Shown here piece by piece: positions 7,021 through 16,245 of a DNA stretch of 62,845 nucleotides (the stretch's first letter is position 1; each line of letters begins with the position of its first letter). The DNA is taken from IMG/VR virus record IMGVR_UViG_3300032236_000207, positions 1-62,845 of that record, one strand, 5' to 3'. The position numbers and the translations under genes are program-made. Source of the DNA: a virus. The notes under the pieces are model-generated. The model was not told the origin of the DNA, did no database searches, and saw nothing but the letters and a program-made list of their open reading frames with translations.

Positions 7021-10000
7021 ATTGCCGTTTCTTTTCCGCAGTTTCTTTTTGACGCTCGCGCATAGGTTTGCGGGATTCGACCAGAGCATCGCCAAAGATT
7101 GCCATGTTCTTTTCGGTCGGAATCACTCCAACGTAAGCCTTGCCACGTGCTTCTTGTTTTTTCTCTAAAGAATTTGCAAGGTCTTCGGGCTCAATACGGT
7201 ACGAAGGAAAGCCTCTATTGAAGTCCTTCATGTCATTGTGCGCTTCACGATACTTTGAAAAGTCTTTGTTGCGCAGGGCTACGTCCATACGTTTTAAGAT
7301 TTGAGAGCGCTCGTTGTCGATACGGTTTTCGATCGAAGCAAACCTAAAGTTCTTCTCTAAAACATCCGCACTTATGGCTGGACGGAAGCCAATCATCTGA
7401 CCAAACAGCTCCCCAGTTTTAATTGAGTCGGGATGCATAATCTGTGCGCCACGGTAATCTTTAATACCTTCTTCGCGCATACGATCAAATATAAGTTTGT
7501 TGCGCAGAATTGCTGGGGCTAATTTCTCTGTAGCTTTCCTAGTATCACCAAGTTTCCACGCGTCGTGTGCGTCGGCAAGACTTAAGATCATGCTTGCAGT
7601 TGGACCACCATGACTCATAGCCCAAGCAGTCACGCCTTCTCTAGTAGTCTTTGTTTCTTTAGTGTCTCGGCCCCAAGGGTTATCAAGACTTAACTTAGAA
7701 GCAAAGTCTAGTCCGGTCAGCTTGTTAAGTGGCCCATGTTCTACGAGAAGCGCTCCCCCAGTACCCAATTGCTCGGGTAAAAATTTAGTGCGGAACCACA
7801 GATCAAAGTTGATCGACTTAAGGTCTTCTGGCCAGTCTGGGTCTTTACCAAACTCTTTCCATGCCCAGCCAAGTAAACCCATAACTGCGCTATAGAAAGG
7901 TACGCCTGTTATGCCTGCAACAGAAGCTGAGGTACCTAAGATGCCAAAGAACTTAATTGCTGCTTCGCGTTTACCTTCTTTATTGAGGAATGGAATCATC
8001 CGCTTAAAGTTAGTCAGGAGCAAAAGATAGGTGTGCAGGGGGAACATTTGGAACTGCAACAGAATCTTTCCGCCAGACTTCTGCATGAGAAGGGGACGAT
8101 TAGCCATGTCATAGTTACCGAGACATTCGTTTGTATCTGCTACTGCCTGCTCTACCGCACGATCAAAATCGCCGTGCTTTTCCATACCCAAACGGAACGA
8201 AGCGAGATAGATTGCCTCACGAGATAGACGCTCCATGTTGTGCATCAAACCACCGACAAGCACAGCTCCAAGGCGTTTACCTTTGCCATACACCGCAGGG
8301 ATATTGTCGATTACGCCACGCTCGGGATCAATATACAAATCTTCGGTCGGCGTTGACTTATACCCAAACACTTCCGATGCGTAGCTAGATGTAGTGACGC
8401 CTCGTTGTAGCATCATCTTTATTGCCTTGCGTTCGTCTGGCGATAAATCTTGATTGTTAGCAATACTTGGGGCTACATAAGATTTAGAACCATCGGCGTT
8501 CTGACGCACGACACCGTATTGGTTCATATACGTAACCATCTTGGCTAACTCTTTCGCCGCACCAGCACCGTGGTTTGCCGTGAGGATAGGAAGTCCAGTA
8601 ATGTATACGCTAAAAGGCTGAATTAAACCAGATGATGCGCCCGATAAATAGAAGAAAAACGAAGCTTTGTTGGCGGCACCAGCAAGCCCATCTAGAACTT
8701 GATCTACGGTGTCACCCTTACGCCCTGCGGTCAATACTGCATTTACTCGATTCTTAGCCGACTGAACAAACGGGTCGTACTCTGGGGTTGCCCGTATAGA
8801 ACTTTTAGCTTGAGACAGCGATGTGCGCAGCAAGGGAGCATACTTAATACGCGCAAGCTGAATAGACATCTTTGCGCCCGTAGTGTTTATGTTGCGCAAC
8901 AGGTCGGTGCTAAAGCCCTCGATACCTTTACGATGGATAAACTGATTACGGAACGACTGCTCAGGCATAGCCTGCAGATAAATTTGATAGATGGCGTCTT
9001 TCAACTCTTCGCGCGCATCCACATCCGTCAGGTCAGATGAATCAATGGCATTAAAGATTTGGCGCAGTAACGTGCTTTGCTCTTTGGAAGCCTCACGCAA
9101 TTCTGTAATGTTGTCGCCTCTACGTATTGTCTTAGTATCTAATGCTTCTCTGAATGTTTGATTTTTTGAAGCTGCGATAGATTTAGCAACCCTATCGCGT
9201 TGGCGCTTAGTCTCAAACATGAAGAATTGTTTCTTCTTACCCTCACCGACAGACAGCCAGAAGTCACCACGACGCACCAACGGGAAGTACGGCGAAATCT
9301 TTTCTTCGCCTTCGTAAATGGTACGGATAACGCTGAGCAAGTTTTTCTTGTCCGCGTCGGCGATGTTTAGGTGCTCAACTTGTTTATCCAGTAGGTCAGA
9401 ATAATAGTCAGTCATATTCTGATAGTAGTACTTGAGCATTTTGTAGATACGTTGGCCGTCCGCACCTAGCTCGTTGTACATACGAGTTAACTCTGGGTCG
9501 CTCTTAGCTGCGTTGGGGTCGGACGGGTCTATCTCAGCTAGAGTAGAGGTATAAACCACATTCTCTAGTTTTCTTCTAAGCGTCCTATCTTTCTTGTACG
9601 CATCTAAGATGGTCTCAGACATTTCGCCGACTTTAGCCAGCAGGTTCTGAGACATACCACCCATTTCCCCTAACAACTTAGTAGTGTTTTTTAACTCGGG
9701 TACGGTATCTTTTGTCCACTCGGCAAGGAAATCGAACGTAGGTATGCCTGCAAGAGCAACCCTAGTTTTATCGTCTGCAAACTCAAATGCTTCCTTGACA
9801 ATAGGAATAATTTGCTTAGGGTCTTTTACAGCGTGCAATAGACCAATCGAATCACCGAGTTCTTGTGTAGTACGTGAGCGTTCCGTTTTGGCAAGCGCAT
9901 CGGCAACGGCTTTTCTAATTTGTTTTTGCGCTGCTTCGGCTTCTTTTTCCGCCTCAGTTTTGGGCATGACCGATAGCGAGCGTTTACCAGTCTCAGCAAA

Positions 10001-13000
10001 TTCACCCGTAGCTTTCAGTCCGCCAAGTCCGCCAAGAACCTTTTCGGAAATCAACATCAGGTCGCTCAGGGCGTTTATGTTCTCTGGCTTAATCTTGAAA
10101 AAGTCAGCAAATAGACGTATGAAGCTACTCCAAGCATTTGGCTTTTGCTCATTCTTTAGCTTGTATATACCCGGAATTGTTTGTAAAAACTCCTGCACTC
10201 CTTCATGCGACAAACCATAAGCAACCATTTCGGTCGGCGTAAAGAAGTCGTAGCTAGTTTCCCCAGTATCAGGGTCTACTGAGGTAGTGCTAAGAATCAG
10301 TTCTTTTATTTCTTGCGGTATAGCATCTGGGTGATCGGCGGGTAAAGACCAACGGTCATCAACAATGTCTTCTACGCGAGCAGTTAGCGCATTTAATTTG
10401 CGCACAAACGATGCAACTTGGGTATCTTTGTTGGCTAAACCAAAAGCTATACGCCTATCTGTAGCCGCATGAAGCATCTCATGTAGGATAGTTACGTTGT
10501 TTACGCCCTGAGCGCCTTCACCCCAGCTTGCGCCGCGAACATACACAGTGTTGGTGTCATGGTCAAACAGACCATACGCACGATCCATATCTTTTTGTAG
10601 ATCGGCAGGTAACTTGTCGCCTTTTTCATAGACCACAAATTTGACGTTAACTACAAAGTTGCGCAAAATGCCAGCGAGCATACGCTCGAACGGAGTACCG
10701 TCCTTGGCAATTACAGTTAGCGCTTGAACCGCGTTCTTTGCTTTGGCAAATTTAGGATTGCTCTTACCACCGCGCTTGCCAGCTTTACCCTTACTACTAG
10801 AGTACTTAGCTCCAGTTGTGTATGTACCTTCGCTTGGAGCGATGTAGTCATTAACGCCACCAATTAACTCTTTGGTGTTTGTCTTCTTGCGAACCTCTCG
10901 GCCTTTTTTAATCTTATCTAATTCTTCTTGAGAAATTTTAGAGCGATCATTGAGGACTTTTTTAACTTCCAAACCCAAAGCAGTGCCGCGATGGTTTTCC
11001 TCTATGTCAAGCAATTGGTTAACTACATACGCTTTTTTAGCGCGTCGATCTTCCTTAGCTTGTTCGAAAGCATCTTCGTTTTCAAACTCGCCTTCGTCGA
11101 GAGGTACGTTTGCCTCTTCGAGTTGAGTAAGTAAGTTTGTTTTATTTTTGTTAAAGCGGTTACTTGCGGTAGTATATTTTGTACCGTTTTCTCTACGCTC
11201 ACTTTGCTTAACTGCTTTTACTTCGGCAGGCTGCGCCTTACGACCACCACCCGCTGCCCGCTTGCGCTTAACTTTTTCAGCTCCGTTTTCGTCTACTGCA
11301 GTGGGCTCTCCAGCTTTTCCGCCATCAGGCTTTGGAGCATTCTTCCCAGCAGGAACCATTCCATCTCGTTGAGGTTCTGTAGTTCCTTCGGTGGTGGCTC
11401 CTTGATCGGTTGCACTAGGTACTGCATTGCTTGTTCTATCTGCGGTTGTGTCAGGTTGTCCAACATTTGTAGCTCCTTCGCGTTTTTGTAGCTCTGCCTC
11501 AATAGCTTCGATTAAAGGTAAATTTTTACCTGAGCGCTCTTGTAGCGGAGTTTCTTTATCGACTACTTCAGGGGAAGTTTCTGGTTTTTGCTGCTGATAC
11601 GCAAGGGTTTGTTCAAGTGCTGCATCAGTCCACTTGCTTACGTCGGGTAAATTTTGAGCGGCTGCGGTAGAAACTTCTTCTTTGATGCCAAGTTTTTTAC
11701 GCGCCATACGACGCGCATCATCTAAAGAAATGCTTGTGGTATCAGCGATTTGTTGCGCCAATGTATCTACATCGGAAGGTGTTTCGACTGCCGCAGGTGG
11801 GGCGGGAGGCTGTACGTTATCCTCGCCCGGACGTGCTTCCCCCACTGCGCCTAAGTCAGTATTGGCAGGAGGAGGTGGGACCTGTTGTTCCTGTTGCTTA
11901 GTCTGTTGCGTTTGCTCGGGAGCTAAGAAACCCTTTTGGCGAGCAATCAGGTCGGACAAACCTTCATAACTTGTATCGCGCTGATACGCACCTTCTCTTG
12001 GTGCGCCAATACTAGATAAAGCCTCGCCTACTTTTTGAGCACCCTTAGCAGCAACAATAGTTCCGCCAGCAGTAGCACCAGCCTGCAACACCGTTTGGCG
12101 CACCGTTTCTTCCATCTGTTTGTAGAAGTCGGCAAAGCTTGGATTTTTATTGAGGCCCAACTTAGGAGCCATATCAACAAGGTATTGCGTAGCGGTAGTA
12201 GCCAGCTCAGGTGGAAGTTCGGATGCAACGGCCTCGGCTAAATACTTTGGTACGCTGGCTACGCCATGCTGAGCGATGTGCGCTTTTAACCCCGCAAGAG
12301 CTTTAGTCATACCGAAACGCTCAAAGAACACTTCAGCGGTAGCCATAGCTACTGCTCGCGTAGCGGCAGCTTGACCAGATAAACCAGCAGCACGGGCTTC
12401 GCTATAAGAGTCACCAAATTGCTGTATGGCTGCTTGAGCTAACAAAGGTGCCGAGCCCCCAGTCATTGCTGTTAGGGCTATGAATGGTGCTTGTGTGGCT
12501 AAGCTAGTCATCGCTCCTTGAGCGGATTTTTCAAAAATACTTTTACCTTCGGGGATAGCACCTTCACGGGCTTCCTCGATACGGCGTGCACCAGCTAGGT
12601 CTTTACTAAACTGTTTATCGCCAGTTAAATCAGCGTAGGCATTCAGTAAACCTAATCCTGTTTTTGTAAATTGCGACCGAGCCCCAGCGCCAACTCTATC
12701 TATAAAATCAGCGTTTTCAAGTTCTTTTGCGCGAGCTGCGGCTTCTGCTGCGGCTTTTTCCCCAACCACATCGCGTGTCATTTGCTGGTAGTCTGGGCGC
12801 ATGTAACCAGTAGACTGACCCATAGCATCGCGTTCAGCGTCTTCCCTAGACCTACCCTGCGCCATAAAGCGCTCAACTTGTGCTTCGTATCGAGGGTCTA
12901 ATACTTTGGCTGCAGTAGGTGACGCCTGTAGCATCGCGCCTTTATCCATAGCTTGATACCGACCAGCCACTGCTCTAGCAGCACGACCATAAACGTCAGG

Positions 13001-13399
13001 ACGCTCGGCTAATTTTGCCACCGCCGCAGCACGTTCTTCCGCAGGCATTGCATTGAGATGCGCCTCAACCGCATTTGTAAACTGGGGGTTTAAAACTGCT
13101 CTATCTTCAGTAGGTGCAATAGGCGGAAGTTTCTGGCCTTGTAGAACGCTTTCTTTTTTCTCAGCATTCATGATTGCCGAACCTAAATCACCGCCCATAG
13201 GGTCGGTAGACGGAGGTATTTCATTTAGGTCGGGAGCTAGAGCGGCGGGCTTTGCTTTAGAAGGCGCAGCTTTCTCTGCGGCAGGAGCTTCCGCTCCTAC
13301 ACCCAATACTTTTTTAACCGTAGCTTGAACTACCGAAGGGTCTGTGCCATCAGGGAATTCTAGGATACGGCCATCGTGGAGTTCCGCTTTAATGGCCAT
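7019..13399 (-). CDS. giant internal virion / large polyvalent-type protein with HExxH motif
   Basis: 2126 residues, the largest gene. The N terminus (HDGRILEFPDGTDPSVVQAT) is the short opening domain often seen on phage internal or injected proteins. A disordered Pro/Ala/Gln-rich region lies around 480-760. Near residue 970 is ILHEMLHAATD, a zinc-metallopeptidase HExxH motif. The C-terminal half has hydrophobic helices (FFFYLSGASSGLIQPFSVYI, then GILGTSASVAGITG) like polyvalent-protein-associated domains that meet the membrane. It is distal in the late operon, where podoviruses place ejection proteins. I infer that it is injected and may cleave host proteins or peptidoglycan cross-bridges. 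Confidence 0.7.
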   Translation of the reverse strand: MAIKAELHDGRILEFPDGTDPSVVQATVKKVLGVGAEAPAAEKAAPSKAKPAALAPDLNEIPPSTDPMGGDLGSAIMNAEKKESVLQGQKLPPIAPTEDRAVLNPQFTNAVEAHLNAMPAEERAAAVAKLAERPDVYGRAARAVAGRYQAMDKGAMLQASPTAAKVLDPRYEAQVERFMAQGRSREDAERDAMGQSTGYMRPDYQQMTRDVVGEKAAAEAAARAKELENADFIDRVGAGARSQFTKTGLGLLNAYADLTGDKQFSKDLAGARRIEEAREGAIPEGKSIFEKSAQGAMTSLATQAPFIALTAMTGGSAPLLAQAAIQQFGDSYSEARAAGLSGQAAATRAVAMATAEVFFERFGMTKALAGLKAHIAQHGVASVPKYLAEAVASELPPELATTATQYLVDMAPKLGLNKNPSFADFYKQMEETVRQTVLQAGATAGGTIVAAKGAQKVGEALSSIGAPREGAYQRDTSYEGLSDLIARQKGFLAPEQTQQTKQQEQQVPPPPANTDLGAVGEARPGEDNVQPPAPPAAVETPSDVDTLAQQIADTTSISLDDARRMARKKLGIKEEVSTAAAQNLPDVSKWTDAALEQTLAYQQQKPETSPEVVDKETPLQERSGKNLPLIEAIEAELQKREGATNVGQPDTTADRTSNAVPSATDQGATTEGTTEPQRDGMVPAGKNAPKPDGGKAGEPTAVDENGAEKVKRKRAAGGGRKAQPAEVKAVKQSERRENGTKYTTASNRFNKNKTNLLTQLEEANVPLDEGEFENEDAFEQAKEDRRAKKAYVVNQLLDIEENHRGTALGLEVKKVLNDRSKISQEELDKIKKGREVRKKTNTKELIGGVNDYIAPSEGTYTTGAKYSSSKGKAGKRGGKSNPKFAKAKNAVQALTVIAKDGTPFERMLAGILRNFVVNVKFVVYEKGDKLPADLQKDMDRAYGLFDHDTNTVYVRGASWGEGAQGVNNVTILHEMLHAATDRRIAFGLANKDTQVASFVRKLNALTARVEDIVDDRWSLPADHPDAIPQEIKELILSTTSVDPDTGETSYDFFTPTEMVAYGLSHEGVQEFLQTIPGIYKLKNEQKPNAWSSFIRLFADFFKIKPENINALSDLMLISEKVLGGLGGLKATGEFAETGKRSLSVMPKTEAEKEAEAAQKQIRKAVADALAKTERSRTTQELGDSIGLLHAVKDPKQIIPIVKEAFEFADDKTRVALAGIPTFDFLAEWTKDTVPELKNTTKLLGEMGGMSQNLLAKVGEMSETILDAYKKDRTLRRKLENVVYTSTLAEIDPSDPNAAKSDPELTRMYNELGADGQRIYKMLKYYYQNMTDYYSDLLDKQVEHLNIADADKKNLLSVIRTIYEGEEKISPYFPLVRRGDFWLSVGEGKKKQFFMFETKRQRDRVAKSIAASKNQTFREALDTKTIRRGDNITELREASKEQSTLLRQIFNAIDSSDLTDVDAREELKDAIYQIYLQAMPEQSFRNQFIHRKGIEGFSTDLLRNINTTGAKMSIQLARIKYAPLLRTSLSQAKSSIRATPEYDPFVQSAKNRVNAVLTAGRKGDTVDQVLDGLAGAANKASFFFYLSGASSGLIQPFSVYITGLPILTANHGAGAAKELAKMVTYMNQYGVVRQNADGSKSYVAPSIANNQDLSPDERKAIKMMLQRGVTTSSYASEVFGYKSTPTEDLYIDPERGVIDNIPAVYGKGKRLGAVLVGGLMHNMERLSREAIYLASFRLGMEKHGDFDRAVEQAVADTNECLGNYDMANRPLLMQKSGGKILLQFQMFPLHTYLLLLTNFKRMIPFLNKEGKREAAIKFFGILGTSASVAGITGVPFYSAVMGLLGWAWKEFGKDPDWPEDLKSINFDLWFRTKFLPEQLGTGGALLVEHGPLNKLTGLDFASKLSLDNPWGRDTKETKTTREGVTAWAMSHGGPTASMILSLADAHDAWKLGDTRKATEKLAPAILRNKLIFDRMREEGIKDYRGAQIMHPDSIKTGELFGQMIGFRPAISADVLEKNFRFASIENRIDNERSQILKRMDVALRNKDFSKYREAHNDMKDFNRGFPSYRIEPEDLANSLEKKQEARGKAYVGVIPTEKNMAIFGDALVESRKPMRERQKETAEKKRQ

Positions 13400-13408
13400 T
13401 TGTACCCC

Positions 13409-15790
13409 TTATTGAATTGGTCGCCCTTGAGCATCGAATCTTAACGTAGTTCCACCACCGCCGCCACCAACTCGACCGGGGCTAGGAGCGCCATTAGGGT
13501 TCATGTTACGTTGACGTTCCAACTCTGCGTTCCAAAGCTGATCGGCTCTTTCTGGGTCAGCTCGACGAGCTTCCATATAGTCAGGATCGTACCTGAACCC
13601 TTTCATAGCTTCTCTAACCTTAGCGCTTTCTCCGGCTGCAATCTGCTCGCGTGTTAAGTCAGCTTTAGTAGCACCAACATCGGTAGTCCTAGCTTGAGAC
13701 ATAGCACGGCGTAGAGCAGTGACTGTTTTTGTGTTTGCTTCGCTTGGGTCTTTTTCAAACGCGATTTCAGCCGCAGCCAACTGCTCGGCCAATTTAGTTT
13801 TATTACCCGCACCAGCACCGCCAGCACCTGTACGCACGACGTTGGATTTTGCCAAGTTGTTGAGTATGTTTGCTGCGTTGGTTGTGCCAAGAATGTCGTT
13901 CTTCGCTGCGGCAATAAGGTTTTGCTGGATGCTGTTGTAGTCGGCACGAGCTTCTTTGCGCAATCCCATTTTTTCGTTGCGTTGCAAGCTGGTAAGGTTC
14001 ATCTTGGCCTGCATCATGTGGTCTTGTGCGACCTGCTGTGCCTGTTCAATTTCCGCTGCACTAGCACCTAAACTGCCTGCGGCAGCGCCGATTCCCCGCA
14101 TAGCGTTACCACCTTGCAGAATAGCTGGAATAGCTTTGAGTGCAGCAGCGCCGTACATCTTGTCTGTCATGCCCTGTAAACCAGCGGCTCGCTTATCGTA
14201 GTAAGCCTGCATAGGCGCGTATGGGTCTGGCCCCAAATCCTTTGTCATGCTGGTAACGTATTCATTTTCAAACTTTGAACGGTCTTCGGGTTTAGGGTTG
14301 TATGCTTGACGATCCATCAGCGATTCACTGAGACCATATACGCGTTTGTTAATCTTGTCTTGTAACACAGGGTCAAGTACGCGCTGACCGCCGATCAGTG
14401 AAGAAATATCAGTACCTTCAGAACCGCTAGTATCGACTGTTCCGGCATCTGGGTCTACTACGGCTCCGGCTTTTGCAAAAGCCAAAATGCCGCCCTTTGC
14501 AGCACGCACCATGTTATTTTGTGTCTCTGGAGGAAGCGAGTTAAAAGCACCGCCTAGTCCGCGATCTACTGATGCATCTTCAGCGCGTTTGATTGCGGTG
14601 TTCTCCGCCATTTGTTTTTGTAACGCGGCTTGAGCATCTAAATCATTGCGTGCTTGTGCCATTTGATAAGAAGCGGGAAGCTCCTTTGCAGGCATGTATT
14701 TGGCAATATTTCTGACGTTGTATTCGCTGGTTACATCTCCACCACCAGAGTACGAGTCCATCAAGCCGCCTTCTTTGGCGGCCATTTTGCTCAAACCGTA
14801 AGCACCCAAACCAAGAGCGCCCATGCTTTGTAGTGGTGAAGGAGGTGCTTGATACACCTGAGAAGCCGTGTTCATACCCATAGGAGTACCGCGAACCAAG
14901 TTCTGCATGTAACTGAGCTGTTGGTATGGGTAGTTCTTCTGTGTAAGGAAGTCTTGGTATGCAGTGTCCAAACCTCTTTGCGTCTGAGCTTGTTGCTGTT
15001 CGCCATACTGGTTTTGCAAGGCATTTATGCCCATTTGCTGACCGTATTGGTTTTGGCCTAACTGACCTAGTTGACCTGCGGCGCTACCTAACAACCCATA
15101 GCCTTGGAGTTGATTTCCTAAGTTTGCGTTGTATTGGTTCTGTGCATTTGTAAATGCGGTGTTCAAGCCCTGACCATAAATCTGGTTGAGCCCCATGTTA
15201 CGGTTGCGCTCGTTTTCAGCGGCCATGATTGCCTCGCGTGAGCCACCAAATGCACCTGCCTGAGTAGCAGCACTTTGCTGTCTAGTTCCGCTAATATCGT
15301 AGTTGCGGTTAGCCTCGGCTAACTGCGGAGCCAGAATCTGATCCATGTACGGGTTCATGTACCCGCCAATTTGATTTTGAAATCCGGTGGTGGTAGCTTG
15401 ATTGGCAACGCCTAAACCGCCAAGACCTGCGCCAGTAGCTGCAGCGGTAGCCTCGCTTGTTTGTGGGGCAACAGTCATGTTCTGCGCACCTTGTTGCGCT
15501 TGTTGCTGTAATGGAGTAAACCCAGCAATACGCTGACCGCCGTAAGGCTGATATGGGTTTTGAGAAATATCAGTTAGCGCTTTACCTTTAGACAGTATGT
15601 CTTGCGCATACGGCTTTGCCCACTCCGGTAAGTCTTGAGTCTGCGTAGTAGCAGATGTAGTGTTAGAAGGTGCCGCAGGTGCAGAAGAACCGCCACCCCC
15701 AAGGATTAAACCGCCGTCGGCTTTGCGATAAGTTGCGGAATCACCAAATGGTTCTCCGAGTGCTTCTAATTGGCGACGTGAATAACTCAT
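13409..15790 (-). CDS. Gln/Gly-rich internal virion protein
   Basis: 793 residues. After a Gly/Ala/Thr linker the region about 75-300 is very rich in Gln, Asn and Gly with a conserved QQQAQQGAQ-type opening (GFTPLQQQAQQGAQNM). The middle holds glycine motifs GGLMDSYSGG and KGGILAFAKAG, and the last third is helical. This composition and its place between the giant protein and another large protein match podoviral internal core or ejection proteins. Its start overlaps the stop of the acetyltransferase gene. No enzymatic motif was seen. Confidence 0.65.
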   Translation of the reverse strand: MSYSRRQLEALGEPFGDSATYRKADGGLILGGGGSSAPAAPSNTTSATTQTQDLPEWAKPYAQDILSKGKALTDISQNPYQPYGGQRIAGFTPLQQQAQQGAQNMTVAPQTSEATAAATGAGLGGLGVANQATTTGFQNQIGGYMNPYMDQILAPQLAEANRNYDISGTRQQSAATQAGAFGGSREAIMAAENERNRNMGLNQIYGQGLNTAFTNAQNQYNANLGNQLQGYGLLGSAAGQLGQLGQNQYGQQMGINALQNQYGEQQQAQTQRGLDTAYQDFLTQKNYPYQQLSYMQNLVRGTPMGMNTASQVYQAPPSPLQSMGALGLGAYGLSKMAAKEGGLMDSYSGGGDVTSEYNVRNIAKYMPAKELPASYQMAQARNDLDAQAALQKQMAENTAIKRAEDASVDRGLGGAFNSLPPETQNNMVRAAKGGILAFAKAGAVVDPDAGTVDTSGSEGTDISSLIGGQRVLDPVLQDKINKRVYGLSESLMDRQAYNPKPEDRSKFENEYVTSMTKDLGPDPYAPMQAYYDKRAAGLQGMTDKMYGAAALKAIPAILQGGNAMRGIGAAAGSLGASAAEIEQAQQVAQDHMMQAKMNLTSLQRNEKMGLRKEARADYNSIQQNLIAAAKNDILGTTNAANILNNLAKSNVVRTGAGGAGAGNKTKLAEQLAAAEIAFEKDPSEANTKTVTALRRAMSQARTTDVGATKADLTREQIAAGESAKVREAMKGFRYDPDYMEARRADPERADQLWNAELERQRNMNPNGAPSPGRVGGGGGGTTLRFDAQGRPIQ

Positions 15791-16245
15791 GACTGCTCCA
15801 AAATTTTTGTGAATAACTTGTCGGTCATCTTGTATCCAAGGTATTCAAATAAACGCGAATTGTCCATGTGAATCTTTGTGTGCATTATGATGCGATTCAC
15901 ACCTTCTTTTTTGAGCTCGTCTTCGGCAAACTGGAAAAGACGGATTCCTACACGACCCTTGCGGTATTCCTTCTTGAGAAAGTAAATATCCTCAAAAGCC
16001 GTTGTACATGTTTTGTAATGCAAATGAGGCTGCACGATAAATATCGCATAGCCAATAAGAGCATTATCCTCTCTAACCGTAACACAACGCAACATCTTGG
16101 CAACATGAAGCCGACCGTACGCTTCGTAGTCGGGCAGGAGGGGAAAGTCCTTGGTGACGCACAGTTCGTCGTAGTGCTCGGGTAGGATTTCCCTCAACGC
16201 CTCGATGAACTCGGCGGGGTCTTCAGATTGATACGTTGTCGTCAT
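15787..16245 (-). CDS. GNAT-family N-acetyltransferase
   Basis: 152 residues with the GNAT layout: a beta strand with NALIGYAIF, then YFLKKEYRKGRVGIRLFQFA containing the acetyl-CoA pyrophosphate-binding R-x-x-R-x-G/A signature (RKGRVG), and the final HMDNSRLFEYLGYKMTDKLF typical of motif B. GNAT genes are recurrent among the internal virion genes of environmental podoviruses; the substrate is unknown. It overlaps both neighbours by 4 nt, so it is translated with the late structural genes. Confidence 0.85.
   Translation of the reverse strand: MTTTYQSEDPAEFIEALREILPEHYDELCVTKDFPLLPDYEAYGRLHVAKMLRCVTVREDNALIGYAIFIVQPHLHYKTCTTAFEDIYFLKKEYRKGRVGIRLFQFAEDELKKEGVNRIIMHTKIHMDNSRLFEYLGYKMTDKLFTKILEQS

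Noticed and set aside
9684-10220. 178-codon open frame on the plus strand inside the giant late gene
   Set aside because: It lies antisense to a well-supported coding region, has no ribosome binding site or promoter, and its composition (Ser/Ala/Phe-rich) is that expected from the complement of the real frame.
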